A stretch of DNA of 64,000 nucleotides from Armatimonadota bacterium. Its GTDB lineage: Bacteria > Armatimonadota > UBA5829 > DTJY01. The stretch spans positions 1 through 64,000 of the forward strand of contig JAGONM010000015.1 in NCBI GenBank assembly GCA_017993055.1, written 5' to 3'. Position 1 is the stretch's first letter. Every line of letters begins with the position of its first letter. The notes under the pieces are model-generated. The model ran no database searches, was not told the DNA's origin, and saw only the letters and a list, made by a program, of their open reading frames with translations. Made by a program: the position numbers and the translations under genes. Below, one piece after another: positions 22,862-30,938 of this stretch.

Positions 22862-23701
22862 ATGGGCGTGTCACCCGAGGGATTCACAGTCTTCAGCCAG
22901 GAACTCCACTACGACGAGAGCATTCGGGCGATCGAATCGTTCGCCGACGCCCCGCGCCGCAAGGAGCTTCATGCCCGCATCTCGGAGGCCCTCCCCTACT
23001 CCTCATACACCACCAGGGACCGCGTCGCGACGAAGATCATCCAGCGGTATTTCGTGAACCCGGACGGCACGTTTCCCGCGGCCGCGTTCCTGAAGATGGT
23101 CTCGGCGCAAAAGAGCGACGAGGTCCGGCGCGACCTTATCTACTGGCGCGCGGCCCGGACCGACCCGTTGATCGAGGCAGTCGCGGGCGAGCTGTTCCAC
23201 GCCTACTTCGTGCTGGGCAAGATCCCGCAGGGGTACGGCGAGCCGGAGTTCCACATGCTGAACACGGCGACTCTCTTCTCGGTGGACTCGGTCATCACGC
23301 GGGACTTCGCCATCGAGTACGCCCGGAGGGTCTGGGGGTTCGACAGCCCCCGGACGATCGCGCTCGCGCTCCGCATCATGCGGCAGGCGGGGATACTCGA
23401 CACGATATCGGTGACCCTGGGGCGCAGGCGGGTGCACGGGTACTACCCTCTGCCGCACATCCCGCGCCCCGAGGTTTTCGCGTACTGCATCTGCGAGGAG
23501 TTCCTGAGCGAGAGCCTGCTGATCTCGACGGACAGGCTCCGGAACTCGGCGTTTGCGAAGGTTTTCCTGCTGAGCGGCCTTCAGATGGACTCGCTGGCGA
23601 AGGCGGCGGAGAAGAAGAGGCTCCTGGCGGCCGACGGGCGGTACTGGCGCCTCGTCCACGGGAGCCTGGGGGAACTGGTGGAGGCGCTGGGCGGGGCGTG
23701 A
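22862..23701 (+). CDS. BrxA/DUF1819-like helical protein (orphan)
   Basis: 279 aa, mostly helical, no signal peptide. The pattern TRDRVATKIIQRYF ... FLKMVSAQKSDEVRRDLIYWRAARTDPLIEAVAGELF ... SPRTIALALRIMRQAGILD resembles BrxA (DUF1819), a small DNA-binding accessory protein of BREX phage-defence systems, but the protein is longer by ~80 residues. The match is by eye and uncertain. None of the other BREX genes (brxB, brxC, pglX, pglZ, brxL) is in the window. The ATG at 22862 has a weak AGGG upstream; a GTG at 22868 is an alternative. An F array begins at the stop codon. It sits alone between repeat blocks. Confidence 0.45.
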   Translation: MGVSPEGFTVFSQELHYDESIRAIESFADAPRRKELHARISEALPYSSYTTRDRVATKIIQRYFVNPDGTFPAAAFLKMVSAQKSDEVRRDLIYWRAARTDPLIEAVAGELFHAYFVLGKIPQGYGEPEFHMLNTATLFSVDSVITRDFAIEYARRVWGFDSPRTIALALRIMRQAGILDTISVTLGRRRVHGYYPLPHIPRPEVFAYCICEEFLSESLLISTDRLRNSAFAKVFLLSGLQMDSLAKAAEKKRLLAADGRYWRLVHGSLGELVEALGGA

Positions 23702-24466
23702 TTGGTGATGAGTGATGAGTGATGGGTGATGAGTGAACACCACACCGTCATGCTGAGCTTGACTCAGCATCCATCCGGAGGGTCCTGGATCCTGAATCGA
23801 GTTCAGGATGACGACACGTCGTTCAGGATGAGGGTCGGTTGTTCAGGGTGACGCCGGCCTTTCGTCTGACACACACCGTCAGCCCCTGCACCTGTGCCGC
23901 CGTCCTTCGATACACGTCCCGGAGGACGCACTCAGGACTAGCGGGTCTTCTTCCGGCCACCTATCTCCCTCAGCCCTGAGTGCTCGGAGCGAAGCGGGGA
24001 GTGTATCGAAGGGCGGCCTTGCTCCACCAACCTCTGTACCTATGCCACCGTCCTTCGATACACGTCCCGGAGGACGCACTCAGGACTAGCGGGTTTTCTT
24101 CCGACCACCTATCTCCGTCAGCCCTGAGTGCTCGTAGCGAAGCGGAGAGTGTATCGAAGGGCGCGGGGAAGCAGAACCCCCTCGGCCCGGAGGCCGGTCC
24201 CCCTTGACAAGGGGGACAGCCCGGAAGCTCTCCTCCTTGCGCAAGAAGCCACACCTGCTCCCCTCCTTGTCAAGGAGGGGCCGGGGGAGGTTCCGGGAGA
24301 GGCCGTCCCATTGCTCGAACCTTGAAACCGAGGAGGTTACTGCAGGGGCCAAGCATTTGCCCTTCGGACTGAGACCCGGCGTCGGACATGACCGCAAATG
24401 CTTCGCCCGATTCGAGGACGATTACGAGTACGAGTAGGAGTACGAGTCGGAGCAGGGGCGGGGGCG
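23702..24466 (+). repeat. Left arm of the mirrored repeat cassette around the NlpC/P60 gene
   Basis: Order left to right: F (23702-23736), B (23747-23870), A right arm and full A pairs (23879-24090), A left arm (24116-24163), C (24164-24305), G hairpin (24345-24408), D hexamers (24413-24455). Every element reappears in reverse order and inverted at 25268-25861. It also contains one extra A pair that the right arm lacks. No gene is seen. Confidence 0.85.
24345..24408 (+). repeat. G hairpin, left copy
   Basis: GGG...CCC outer and AAGCATTTGC/GCAAATGCTT inner stem around a ~30-nt loop containing CTGAGACCCGGCGTCGGACA. Near-identical (inverted) to 25324-25387. Confidence 0.8.
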
Positions 24467-25267
24467 CTACACCCCCGGCATCCTCCGCGCGCCCCAGTAG
24501 TTCGCCTCGTATGGCTCATCCGTCAGGCGGTTTATCCCGACGCCCGCGCCCCCGGATGAGTGAATGAACGTCCCGTCGCCGACCGCCATCCCGACGTGCG
24601 TGATCCGGGCCTTGTCCTCGCCACCCGCGAAGAAGACCAGGTCGCCCGCAACGAGATCGCCCTTCTCGACCGGGACCGCCCTCGGATCGCCCGCCTGGAT
24701 GCCCGCGTCGCGGAGCAGGTGGATGCCGTTCAGCTTGTAGCTGAGCTGCACGAACCCCGAGCAGTCAATGCCGAACGGACTGGAGCCGCCCCAGAGGTAC
24801 GGCACGCCGATGAACCGCCGGCCGGTCTCGACGATCTCCGCGCCGGTCGCGCCGAACGGGAGCATCTGGTCGCCCGCCGGAGTCACGCTCACTTCGTTCG
24901 CCGGCACCCATGCCTCCCGTCCGTCCGGAAGCCGCACGCGCGCAAACTTCCCGTCGGTCCCGAGCGCCTCCATCGCGGCAGTGACGACGAGGATCGTGTG
25001 ATGGCCCGATGACGCGTCGGGCGCCCGGTACGCGTATGAGAAGGCGGGCAGTACCGCCGCTATCCGGGCCGGGCTCCACTCGCCCTCGCGCACCCACCGG
25101 GCCTCGATCCAGCCGTGGTAGCCGTCCCAGGTCCGTATGTAAAGCCAGCCGCCTTCTTCCTTCTCGATCTCGACCGGCTGGCCCATTATCGCCTGGCTCA
25201 CCTGCTCGGAGTTGCGGGTGGTCTCGGCGTACATCGCCGCCACGTTCTTCGTGATCGTTCCGTGCAT
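24467..25267 (-). CDS. NlpC/P60 peptidoglycan endopeptidase with SH3 domains
   Basis: 266 aa. N-terminal bacterial SH3-like domains (about 1-65 and 70-130: EGGWLYIRTWDGYHGWIEARWV, then RVRLPDGREAWVPANEV) precede an NlpC/P60 cysteine peptidase domain. Catalytic Cys169 lies in GIDCSGFVQ, His224 in ITHVGMAVGDG, and a third polar residue near His236 in FIHSSGG. The layout equals gamma-D-glutamyl-L-diamino-acid endopeptidases such as YkfC. No signal peptide is visible, so it may act on murein peptides in the cytoplasm (recycling). The ATG at 25267 follows AGGAGG from the flanking D array. The gene stands at the centre of a mirrored repeat cassette. Confidence 0.88.
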   Translation of the reverse strand: MHGTITKNVAAMYAETTRNSEQVSQAIMGQPVEIEKEEGGWLYIRTWDGYHGWIEARWVREGEWSPARIAAVLPAFSYAYRAPDASSGHHTILVVTAAMEALGTDGKFARVRLPDGREAWVPANEVSVTPAGDQMLPFGATGAEIVETGRRFIGVPYLWGGSSPFGIDCSGFVQLSYKLNGIHLLRDAGIQAGDPRAVPVEKGDLVAGDLVFFAGGEDKARITHVGMAVGDGTFIHSSGGAGVGINRLTDEPYEANYWGARRMPGV

Positions 25268-25861
25268 TCTTTCCTCCTGCTCCTACTCCTACTCGTAATC
25301 GTACTCGTACTCGTACTCCAATCGGGCGAAGCATTTGCGCTCATGTCCGACGCCGGGTCTCAGTCCGAAGGGCAAATGCTTGGCCCCTACAGTAACCTGC
25401 TCCTACTCGGGTTCAGAGTCCAGCGAATGGGACGGCCTCCCGGAACCTCCCCCAGCCCCTCCTTGACAAGGAGGGGAGCAGGTGTGGCTTCTTGCTCAAG
25501 GAGAGAGCTTCCGGGCTGTCCCCCTTGTCAAGGGGGACCGGCCTCCGGGCCGAGGGGGTTCTGCTTCCCCGCGCCCTTCGATACACTCTCCGCTTCGCTC
25601 CGAGCACTCAGGGCTGACGGTGTGTGTCGCATGTAGTACCGGCGTCACCCTGAACGACCGACCGTCATCCTGAACGACGTGTCGTCATCCTGAACTCGAT
25701 TCAGGATCCAGGACCACCCCGGATGGATGCTGAGTCAAGCTCAGCATGACGGCGGGGCGGCTCTTGCACGTCACTCATCACCCATCACTAATCACTCATC
25801 ACCCATCACCAATCACTCATCACCCATCACTAATAACTCATCACCCTTCACCTGCCTGATG
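25268..25861 (+). repeat. Right arm of the mirrored repeat cassette around the NlpC/P60 gene
   Basis: Order left to right: D (25275-25318), G (25324-25387), short D and E linker (25398-25434, GGGTTCAGAGTCCAG), C (25437-25575), A left arm inverted (25573-25620), B inverted (25625-25757), linker, F inverted (25770-25858). It abuts the korC stop codon. No gene is seen. Confidence 0.85.
25324..25387 (-). repeat. G hairpin, right copy
   Basis: Inverted copy of 24345-24408 with the same AAGCATTTGC/GCAAATGCTT stem; a single loop difference (GAGCGC instead of GACCGC) is evident. Confidence 0.8.
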
Positions 25862-26401
25862 TCAACTCAGGGCAAGCTCCGCTCCTCTGCGAAGCGCCTT
25901 CTCGTTGATCGGGATGAGCTTGTGCCGGTGGGGCGGGAGCACCTCCGGGAGGGCCGCGACGAGCGAGTCCATCGAGACGATGCCCGTTGACCGGACGTAC
26001 GCCCCGAGCATGATCATGTTCGCCGCCCGGGAGTTTCCCATCTCCTCCGCGGCGGCATTGGCGGGGACTTCGAGGGCGTGCAGGTCGTCCCGGGCGGTGC
26101 CGGGGTCTATCAGCGAGCTGTTGATCATCACCTTGCCGCCGGGCTTCACGTTCGGCTGGAACTTGTCGTAGAGGAACTGGTGCATGCCGATCAGCGTGTC
26201 CGGGTTCGACGAGATCGGCGACCCGATCTCCTCGGTCGAGATGATGACCGTGCAGTCGGCCGTCCCGCCGCGAGCTTCCGGCCCGTAGGAGGGGAACCAG
26301 ACGACGTGCTTCCCCTCGGACATCGCGGCGTGGGCGAGGAGCTGGCCCATTATCATTATCCCCTGGCCGCCGGTCCCGGCCATGATTATCTCTTCGTGCA
26401 T
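25862..26401 (-). CDS. korC: 2-oxoacid:ferredoxin oxidoreductase, gamma subunit
   Basis: A 179-aa gamma-domain subunit of the pyruvate/2-oxoglutarate:ferredoxin oxidoreductase superfamily, which contacts the CoA/TPP catalytic core. Typical signature: IIMAGTGGQGIMIMGQLLA at 7-25, then WFPSYGPEARGGTADC and ISSNPDTLIGM. The ATG at 26401 follows AAAGAGGTG; a GTG three codons earlier is less likely. Last gene of a korD-korA-korB-korC operon with small gaps. The oxoacid (2-oxoglutarate or branched-chain) is not decidable from this subunit. Confidence 0.9.
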   Translation of the reverse strand: MHEEIIMAGTGGQGIMIMGQLLAHAAMSEGKHVVWFPSYGPEARGGTADCTVIISTEEIGSPISSNPDTLIGMHQFLYDKFQPNVKPGGKVMINSSLIDPGTARDDLHALEVPANAAAEEMGNSRAANMIMLGAYVRSTGIVSMDSLVAALPEVLPPHRHKLIPINEKALRRGAELALS

Positions 26402-26426
26402 GGTTCCCACCTCTTTGTCGGACGGG

Positions 26427-27170
26427 TCAGACGGCGTCCACGTCTTTGTACACCCCTAGCGGGTAGTACGGGGCCATCACCTCGTCCACGTGCTTCATCG
26501 AGTCGAGCGGCGTCATGCCCCACTGGGTCGGGCAGGTGGAGAGCACCTCGACGAGCGAGAACCCCTTGCCCTGGAGCTGCATGGTGAAGGCGGTCTTGAT
26601 CGCCTTCTTCGTGGTCATCACGCCCTTGGGGCTCGTCGCGGCGGTTCGGGCGAGATATGCCACGCCGTCGAGCGACGACAGAAGCTCGCAGACCCTGATC
26701 GGGTTGCCCGCGGTCGCGACGCTGCGCCCGCCGGGGGTGGTGGTCGTCTCCTGGCCGGGCATGGTGGTCGGGGCCATCTGGCCGCCGGTCATGCCGTAAG
26801 TCGTGTTGTTGACGAAGATTACGCTGATGTTTTCGCCGCGCGCGGCGGCATGGACGATCTCCGCCGTGCCTATCGCGGCCAGGTCGCCGTCGCCCTGGTA
26901 TGTGAACACCACCCGGTCGGGGAGCGCCCGTTTCACGCCGGTGGCGACGGCGGGGGCCCTCCCGTGCGACGCCTCGATCGAGTCGCAGGACATGTACTCG
27001 TACATGAAGACCGAGCATCCCACGGGGCAGATGCATATCGTGCGCTCGAGGAGTTCCAGCTCGTCTATCACCTCGGCGACCAGGCGGTGCAGGATGCCGT
27101 GGGTGCATCCGGAGCAGTACGCCATGCCGACGTCCGCAAGCGCCTCGGGGCGGCTAAATACCTGCTGCAT
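26427..27170 (-). CDS. korB: 2-oxoacid:ferredoxin oxidoreductase, beta (TPP-binding) subunit
   Basis: 247 aa. It carries the thiamine-diphosphate and metal-binding motif [14 protein letters not shown] followed by [19 protein letters not shown] near residue 18 and CICPVGCS near 47 hold conserved cysteines. It binds TPP and probably an iron-sulfur cluster and performs the decarboxylation half-reaction with KorA. The ATG at 27170 has GGAGGTG 7 bp upstream. It overlaps the 3' end of korA by 17 bp, which suggests translational coupling. Confidence 0.92.
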   Translation of the reverse strand: MQQVFSRPEALADVGMAYCSGCTHGILHRLVAEVIDELELLERTICICPVGCSVFMYEYMSCDSIEASHGRAPAVATGVKRALPDRVVFTYQGDGDLAAIGTAEIVHAAARGENISVIFVNNTTYGMTGGQMAPTTMPGQETTTTPGGRSVATAGNPIRVCELLSSLDGVAYLARTAATSPKGVMTTKKAIKTAFTMQLQGKGFSLVEVLSTCPTQWGMTPLDSMKHVDEVMAPYYPLGVYKDVDAV

Positions 27171-28359
27171 CTGATCCACCTCCGGCCTCGGCGGCGGCGC
27201 CGAGGGTATTCGAAACCGGGGAGTCGGTCGCCGACGGGCACACCGTGCCGTTCCCGTCAACCAGCCTTCCGTCCACCACGGCCTGGCCGAACCCCGGGAA
27301 GAGGGGCCGGCTGAGAACCGCCTCGGCCTTTTCCAGGACCTCCAGGGGGCTCATCACCGTTCCGCCCAGCCTTCCGTGGAAGTCCACGCTCGCCGCGCCG
27401 TTGACCGCCAGCCGCACGTCCTCGACCATCTGGCCCGCGCTCAGCTCCGCGACGAGGAACTGCTTGCCGGCGAGGGCGAGCCGCGAAATCTGGTTCGTCG
27501 GGAACGGGAACAGCGAGATCGGGCGGAACAGCCCGACCTTGAGCCCCTTCTTCCTGGCGAGGCTCATCGTGGTGCGGCATATCCGGGCGGTGCTGCCGTA
27601 TGCCACCAGCACGAGGTCGGCGTCGTCCGTCTCGTACTCCTCCCACCGGACTTCGTCCCGGCAGGCGGCGGCGTATTTCGCCTGTATCTGAAGGTTGATC
27701 TCCTCGAGGTCCTCGGGCACGATGTAGAGCGAGGTGACGGCGTTCCTCGCGCGGCCCTTCGCGCCGGTGGTCGCCCACGGCTTGTCGGGGATGTTGACCT
27801 CCACGCTGTCCGGGATGTCTATCGGCTCGAGCATCTGGCCGACGATGGCGTCGGAGAGGATCATCGCGGGGTTGCGGTACTTGTCCGCGAGGTCGAAGGC
27901 GAGGACCGCGTGGTGGAACATCTCCGGCACGGACCAGGGCGCGAGCGTGAGAAGCTTGTAGTCGCCGTGCCCGCCGCCCTTCACCGCCTGGAAGTAGTCG
28001 GCCTGGGCGGGAGCGATGTTCCCGAGGCCCGGGCCGCCCCGCTGGACGTTGGCTATCACGCAGGGAAGCTGGGCGCCGGCGATGTACGAGAGTCCCTCCT
28101 GCTTGAGGCTGACCCCCGGGCTGGACGACGACGTCATCGCGCGTATTCCGGCGCAGGCCGCGCCGTAGACCATGTTGATCGCCGCGATCTCGCTCTCGGC
28201 CTGGATGAACACCCCGCCGGCCTCGGGCATGTAGCGCGACATGTACTCCGGGACCTCGTTCTGCGGGGTGATGGGGTACCCGAAGAAGGCTCGGCACTGA
28301 GCGGCTATCGCGCCCTTCACGACGGCCTCGTTGCCTTTCATCAATACTCGCTTGGACAT
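27154..28359 (-). CDS. korA: 2-oxoacid:ferredoxin oxidoreductase, alpha subunit
   Basis: 401 aa. The pyrimidine-binding domain starts [33 protein letters not shown], diagnostic for KorA/VorB/Por[21 protein letters not shown] and QRGGPGLGN follow, then domain II with [12 protein letters not shown]. The last ~40 residues are a low-complexity extension not needed by the family. It pairs with KorB to form the catalytic core; the complex transfers electrons to ferredoxin. Annotators often call this arrangement VorB (branched-chain oxoacids); I cannot separate the two by eye. Confidence 0.9.
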   Translation of the reverse strand: MSKRVLMKGNEAVVKGAIAAQCRAFFGYPITPQNEVPEYMSRYMPEAGGVFIQAESEIAAINMVYGAACAGIRAMTSSSSPGVSLKQEGLSYIAGAQLPCVIANVQRGGPGLGNIAPAQADYFQAVKGGGHGDYKLLTLAPWSVPEMFHHAVLAFDLADKYRNPAMILSDAIVGQMLEPIDIPDSVEVNIPDKPWATTGAKGRARNAVTSLYIVPEDLEEINLQIQAKYAAACRDEVRWEEYETDDADLVLVAYGSTARICRTTMSLARKKGLKVGLFRPISLFPFPTNQISRLALAGKQFLVAELSAGQMVEDVRLAVNGAASVDFHGRLGGTVMSPLEVLEKAEAVLSRPLFPGFGQAVVDGRLVDGNGTVCPSATDSPVSNTLGAAAEAGGGSDAAGI

Positions 28360-28360
28360 G

Positions 28361-28564
28361 CTACTTGTACACCTCGATCGCGACGTCGGGACACATCATC
28401 GCGCAGACGGTGCACCCCGTGCACTCCTCGGACTCCTCGAACTCGGCGGGGTGCTGTCCCTTGCTGTTGAACTCCTCGGAGAGGCGGATGAGATTCCGCG
28501 GACAGAAGGAGACGCAGAGTTCGCAGCCCTTGCACCGCTCCCTGTTTATCAGAATGTTGCCCAA
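28361..28564 (-). CDS. korD: 4Fe-4S ferredoxin-type delta subunit of 2-oxoacid oxidoreductase
   Basis: 67 aa with two four-cysteine motifs, CKGCELCVSFCP (11-22) and CTGCTVCAMMCP (48-59), binding two [4Fe-4S] clusters. It relays electrons from the KorAB core to ferredoxin. First gene of the operon; its stop lies 1 bp from the korA start. The 28-bp gap to the preceding gene on this strand contains AAAGGAG 8 bp before its ATG. Confidence 0.92.
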   Translation of the reverse strand: MGNILINRERCKGCELCVSFCPRNLIRLSEEFNSKGQHPAEFEESEECTGCTVCAMMCPDVAIEVYK

Positions 28565-28592
28565 CGCTCGAACTCCTTTCGGCCCGGGCGGC

Positions 28593-30938
28593 TCAGTTCA
28601 CGCGCATCGGACGGTTGCCGAGATCGGCGCAGGCCGCCCTCACCGCGACGATGTCCGTGATGCGCCTGTCGCGGCCGGGGAGGACTATGTCCCTGAAAAC
28701 CCTGCCCCCGGAATCGGCCGCCCTGTAGGCGAACTGCGTGCTCGTGCCGCCGTCGAGCATGAACGCCCTCGAGATCGTCAGCTCGACGGGATACCCGTCG
28801 CGCCGCCCGAGCATCGCCCGCATGGAGCCGGCCAGCCCTCCGCCGGACGAGAGAAACTCCGCCATCATCGCCCAGGTGCACGACGTGGCGCTGACCAGGA
28901 AGAAATGCCTTCGTCCGCCGCCCGCGTCGTCCGAGAACGCTATCGCGCTCCTCTGCATCGGGAGGTCAACCGAGAGCGACGAGCCCGGCACTATCGGCGG
29001 CCACCACGACGGGGCGCTCATGTTCGCGCCGTCCTTCACGAGCAGGCCCAGCGGCCCGCGCCCGTAGGGATACGCCTCCCTGACCGACTTCGGCGCGTGA
29101 TAGACGTCGGGGACGGTCCGCTCGAGCCAGTGTGAGTAGACCGGGGCCTGCTCCACCTCCGCGCTCGCGAATCCGCCGCCGGACGGGTCCATGCTGAACG
29201 CCCAGAGGCCGGCCCTGGGGCTCGGTATGCAGTACCGCCAGCCCGAACCGGCGCCGAGGTCCCCGACCGGCTCCATCAGCGGCAGGCCGATGAGCCCGCC
29301 GTTCACCGCCGCCCGAATCTCCCCGGGGCGGGCGCCGAACCACTCGGGCGCCGCTTCCTTCGTCCCGCGCCTGACGAGAAACACTTTTCGGGGGTCGTCC
29401 CTGACCCAGCGTTTTGCGGCCCCCTCCATACCTGAGTTCGCCTTCCCCACCGGTTTTCCTTCCCGCGAGACGCGGTCCGCCCACCCCACGTCGAGGGTGC
29501 GCTTCAGGATGTTCTCGACGGCCTCCGAGCGGCACCACGCCACGTAGAACTGCCCCGTCTTGAAGCCCTCGATCCTGTACCTCGGGGCCAGCACGGTCAG
29601 CGGAAGGGCCAACCTGCCGACCTGCCCGCGGTAGCGGTAGCCGTGATCGTCGCGGAAGTCGAGTACGAACCGGTACATCCCGTCGGCCGGCATGAACTCC
29701 TTCGGCACGCGCACGAGCACCGAGTGCCGGATCCCGCGCCTGTCCGCGTCGAGGCCGTCGTGAGCGCCCCGGTGTTCCCGGCAGATCAGGTCGGCGACGT
29801 TCCACCGGTAGACCTGCTGGAGCCGCGGGCTCAGCAGGCGGACGTGCCCCTCGATCGGGTTGACGTCCGCCGCGTCCGACAGGCGGTACGGCACGTAGTA
29901 CTCGAAGAAATCATCGTCCGACCGGCCGGGGGTGCCGTTGTTCCGCTCGCCCGCGAACTCGGCCTCGTACAGGTACTGCCCGTCGCTCGTCCGGGCGCGC
30001 TCGACGGAAAGCAGGGGCCGGGGACGGCCGTTCTGGGCTTCGCCGCTCCGAAGGGACGCGGAGTCGCCGTCGCTCTGCTGAGATGCCTCTACCTCAAATG
30101 AGTATACGCCGGGACGCACGTAGGAGTTGCGGCCGTCCTTGCCGTCCCACTGGAAAGTCCACGTCATGGAGGTCGCCTTCGAATCGAGGCGGACCACGTT
30201 GGCGGTCATCACCCGAATCGGGTCGCCCGAGCCGCCCTGCTCGGTCTCGGTCGGGTATATGCTGAGCTTGAGCATGACCGGGCCGCCGCGCAGGTCGTCG
30301 TCCCTGAGATTGACGGAGATCGGCCTGGTGCGCCCCTGCTCGCCGAGCCAGACGATATACGACTTCGGATCGCTCGACGCGACCGATAGGTTCAGGACTG
30401 AGAAGCGCTGCTCGACGGCGCAGCTTTTCGTCCCGCCGTCGTCCTCCAGCTCGAAGTCGCCTTCCGCGCGGACGACGAACCTGCCGTTGCGCGCCGGGAG
30501 GGTGTCCCACTCCCAGGTGTAGACCTTCACGCCGACGCCGGACTCCTCGACGCGCTCCTTCTCGGGATTCGACGGCCTGCCGTTCACGAACTCGGTCCAG
30601 TCGCCCGGCCAGGTGGGGTTGTCCTCGCCGATCCGCACGTTCAGATGGGTGAGCCTGGACTTCCGGGTTCGCACGCGGAGGGTGACGCGGATCTTGCCTC
30701 CGACCGATTCGCCGCTCGACGGGCTCACTATGGTCAGGCCGCAGACCACGTCGGGCTCGGGGGGCCGTTCCTGCTTCGTGACGGCGCCGGACCCGTCGGA
30801 GGGGGCCTTCTCGGGGACGGCGGGCCGATTCCCGCGCAGAGCGGCCGTCATGGCGACCAGGCCGAGCGCGAACAGGACCACGCCCAGGAGAAGGACGAAC
30901 CGCGCGGAGACCCGTCTGGAGCGAGGCAGTCTCATCAT
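28593..30938 (-). CDS. Large membrane-anchored or secreted protein with phosphodiester-glycosidase-like C-terminus
   Basis: 781 aa. One hydrophobic segment near residues 10-33 (ARFVLLLGVVLFALGLVAMTAAL) acts as signal or anchor. The middle is beta-rich with FlgD-like Ig features (KATSMTWTFQWDGKDGRNSYVRPGVYSFEVEA). The last ~200 residues show AAVNGGLIG, AIAFSDDAGGGRRHFFLV and FMLDGGTSTQFAYR, which resemble the NAGPA/DUF2233 phosphodiester glycosidase fold. The assignment is tentative. The start overlaps the recN stop (ATGATGA, 4 bp), indicating coupling. Confidence 0.6.
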   Translation of the reverse strand: MMRLPRSRRVSARFVLLLGVVLFALGLVAMTAALRGNRPAVPEKAPSDGSGAVTKQERPPEPDVVCGLTIVSPSSGESVGGKIRVTLRVRTRKSRLTHLNVRIGEDNPTWPGDWTEFVNGRPSNPEKERVEESGVGVKVYTWEWDTLPARNGRFVVRAEGDFELEDDGGTKSCAVEQRFSVLNLSVASSDPKSYIVWLGEQGRTRPISVNLRDDDLRGGPVMLKLSIYPTETEQGGSGDPIRVMTANVVRLDSKATSMTWTFQWDGKDGRNSYVRPGVYSFEVEASQQSDGDSASLRSGEAQNGRPRPLLSVERARTSDGQYLYEAEFAGERNNGTPGRSDDDFFEYYVPYRLSDAADVNPIEGHVRLLSPRLQQVYRWNVADLICREHRGAHDGLDADRRGIRHSVLVRVPKEFMPADGMYRFVLDFRDDHGYRYRGQVGRLALPLTVLAPRYRIEGFKTGQFYVAWCRSEAVENILKRTLDVGWADRVSREGKPVGKANSGMEGAAKRWVRDDPRKVFLVRRGTKEAAPEWFGARPGEIRAAVNGGLIGLPLMEPVGDLGAGSGWRYCIPSPRAGLWAFSMDPSGGGFASAEVEQAPVYSHWLERTVPDVYHAPKSVREAYPYGRGPLGLLVKDGANMSAPSWWPPIVPGSSLSVDLPMQRSAIAFSDDAGGGRRHFFLVSATSCTWAMMAEFLSSGGGLAGSMRAMLGRRDGYPVELTISRAFMLDGGTSTQFAYRAADSGGRVFRDIVLPGRDRRITDIVAVRAACADLGNRPMRVN

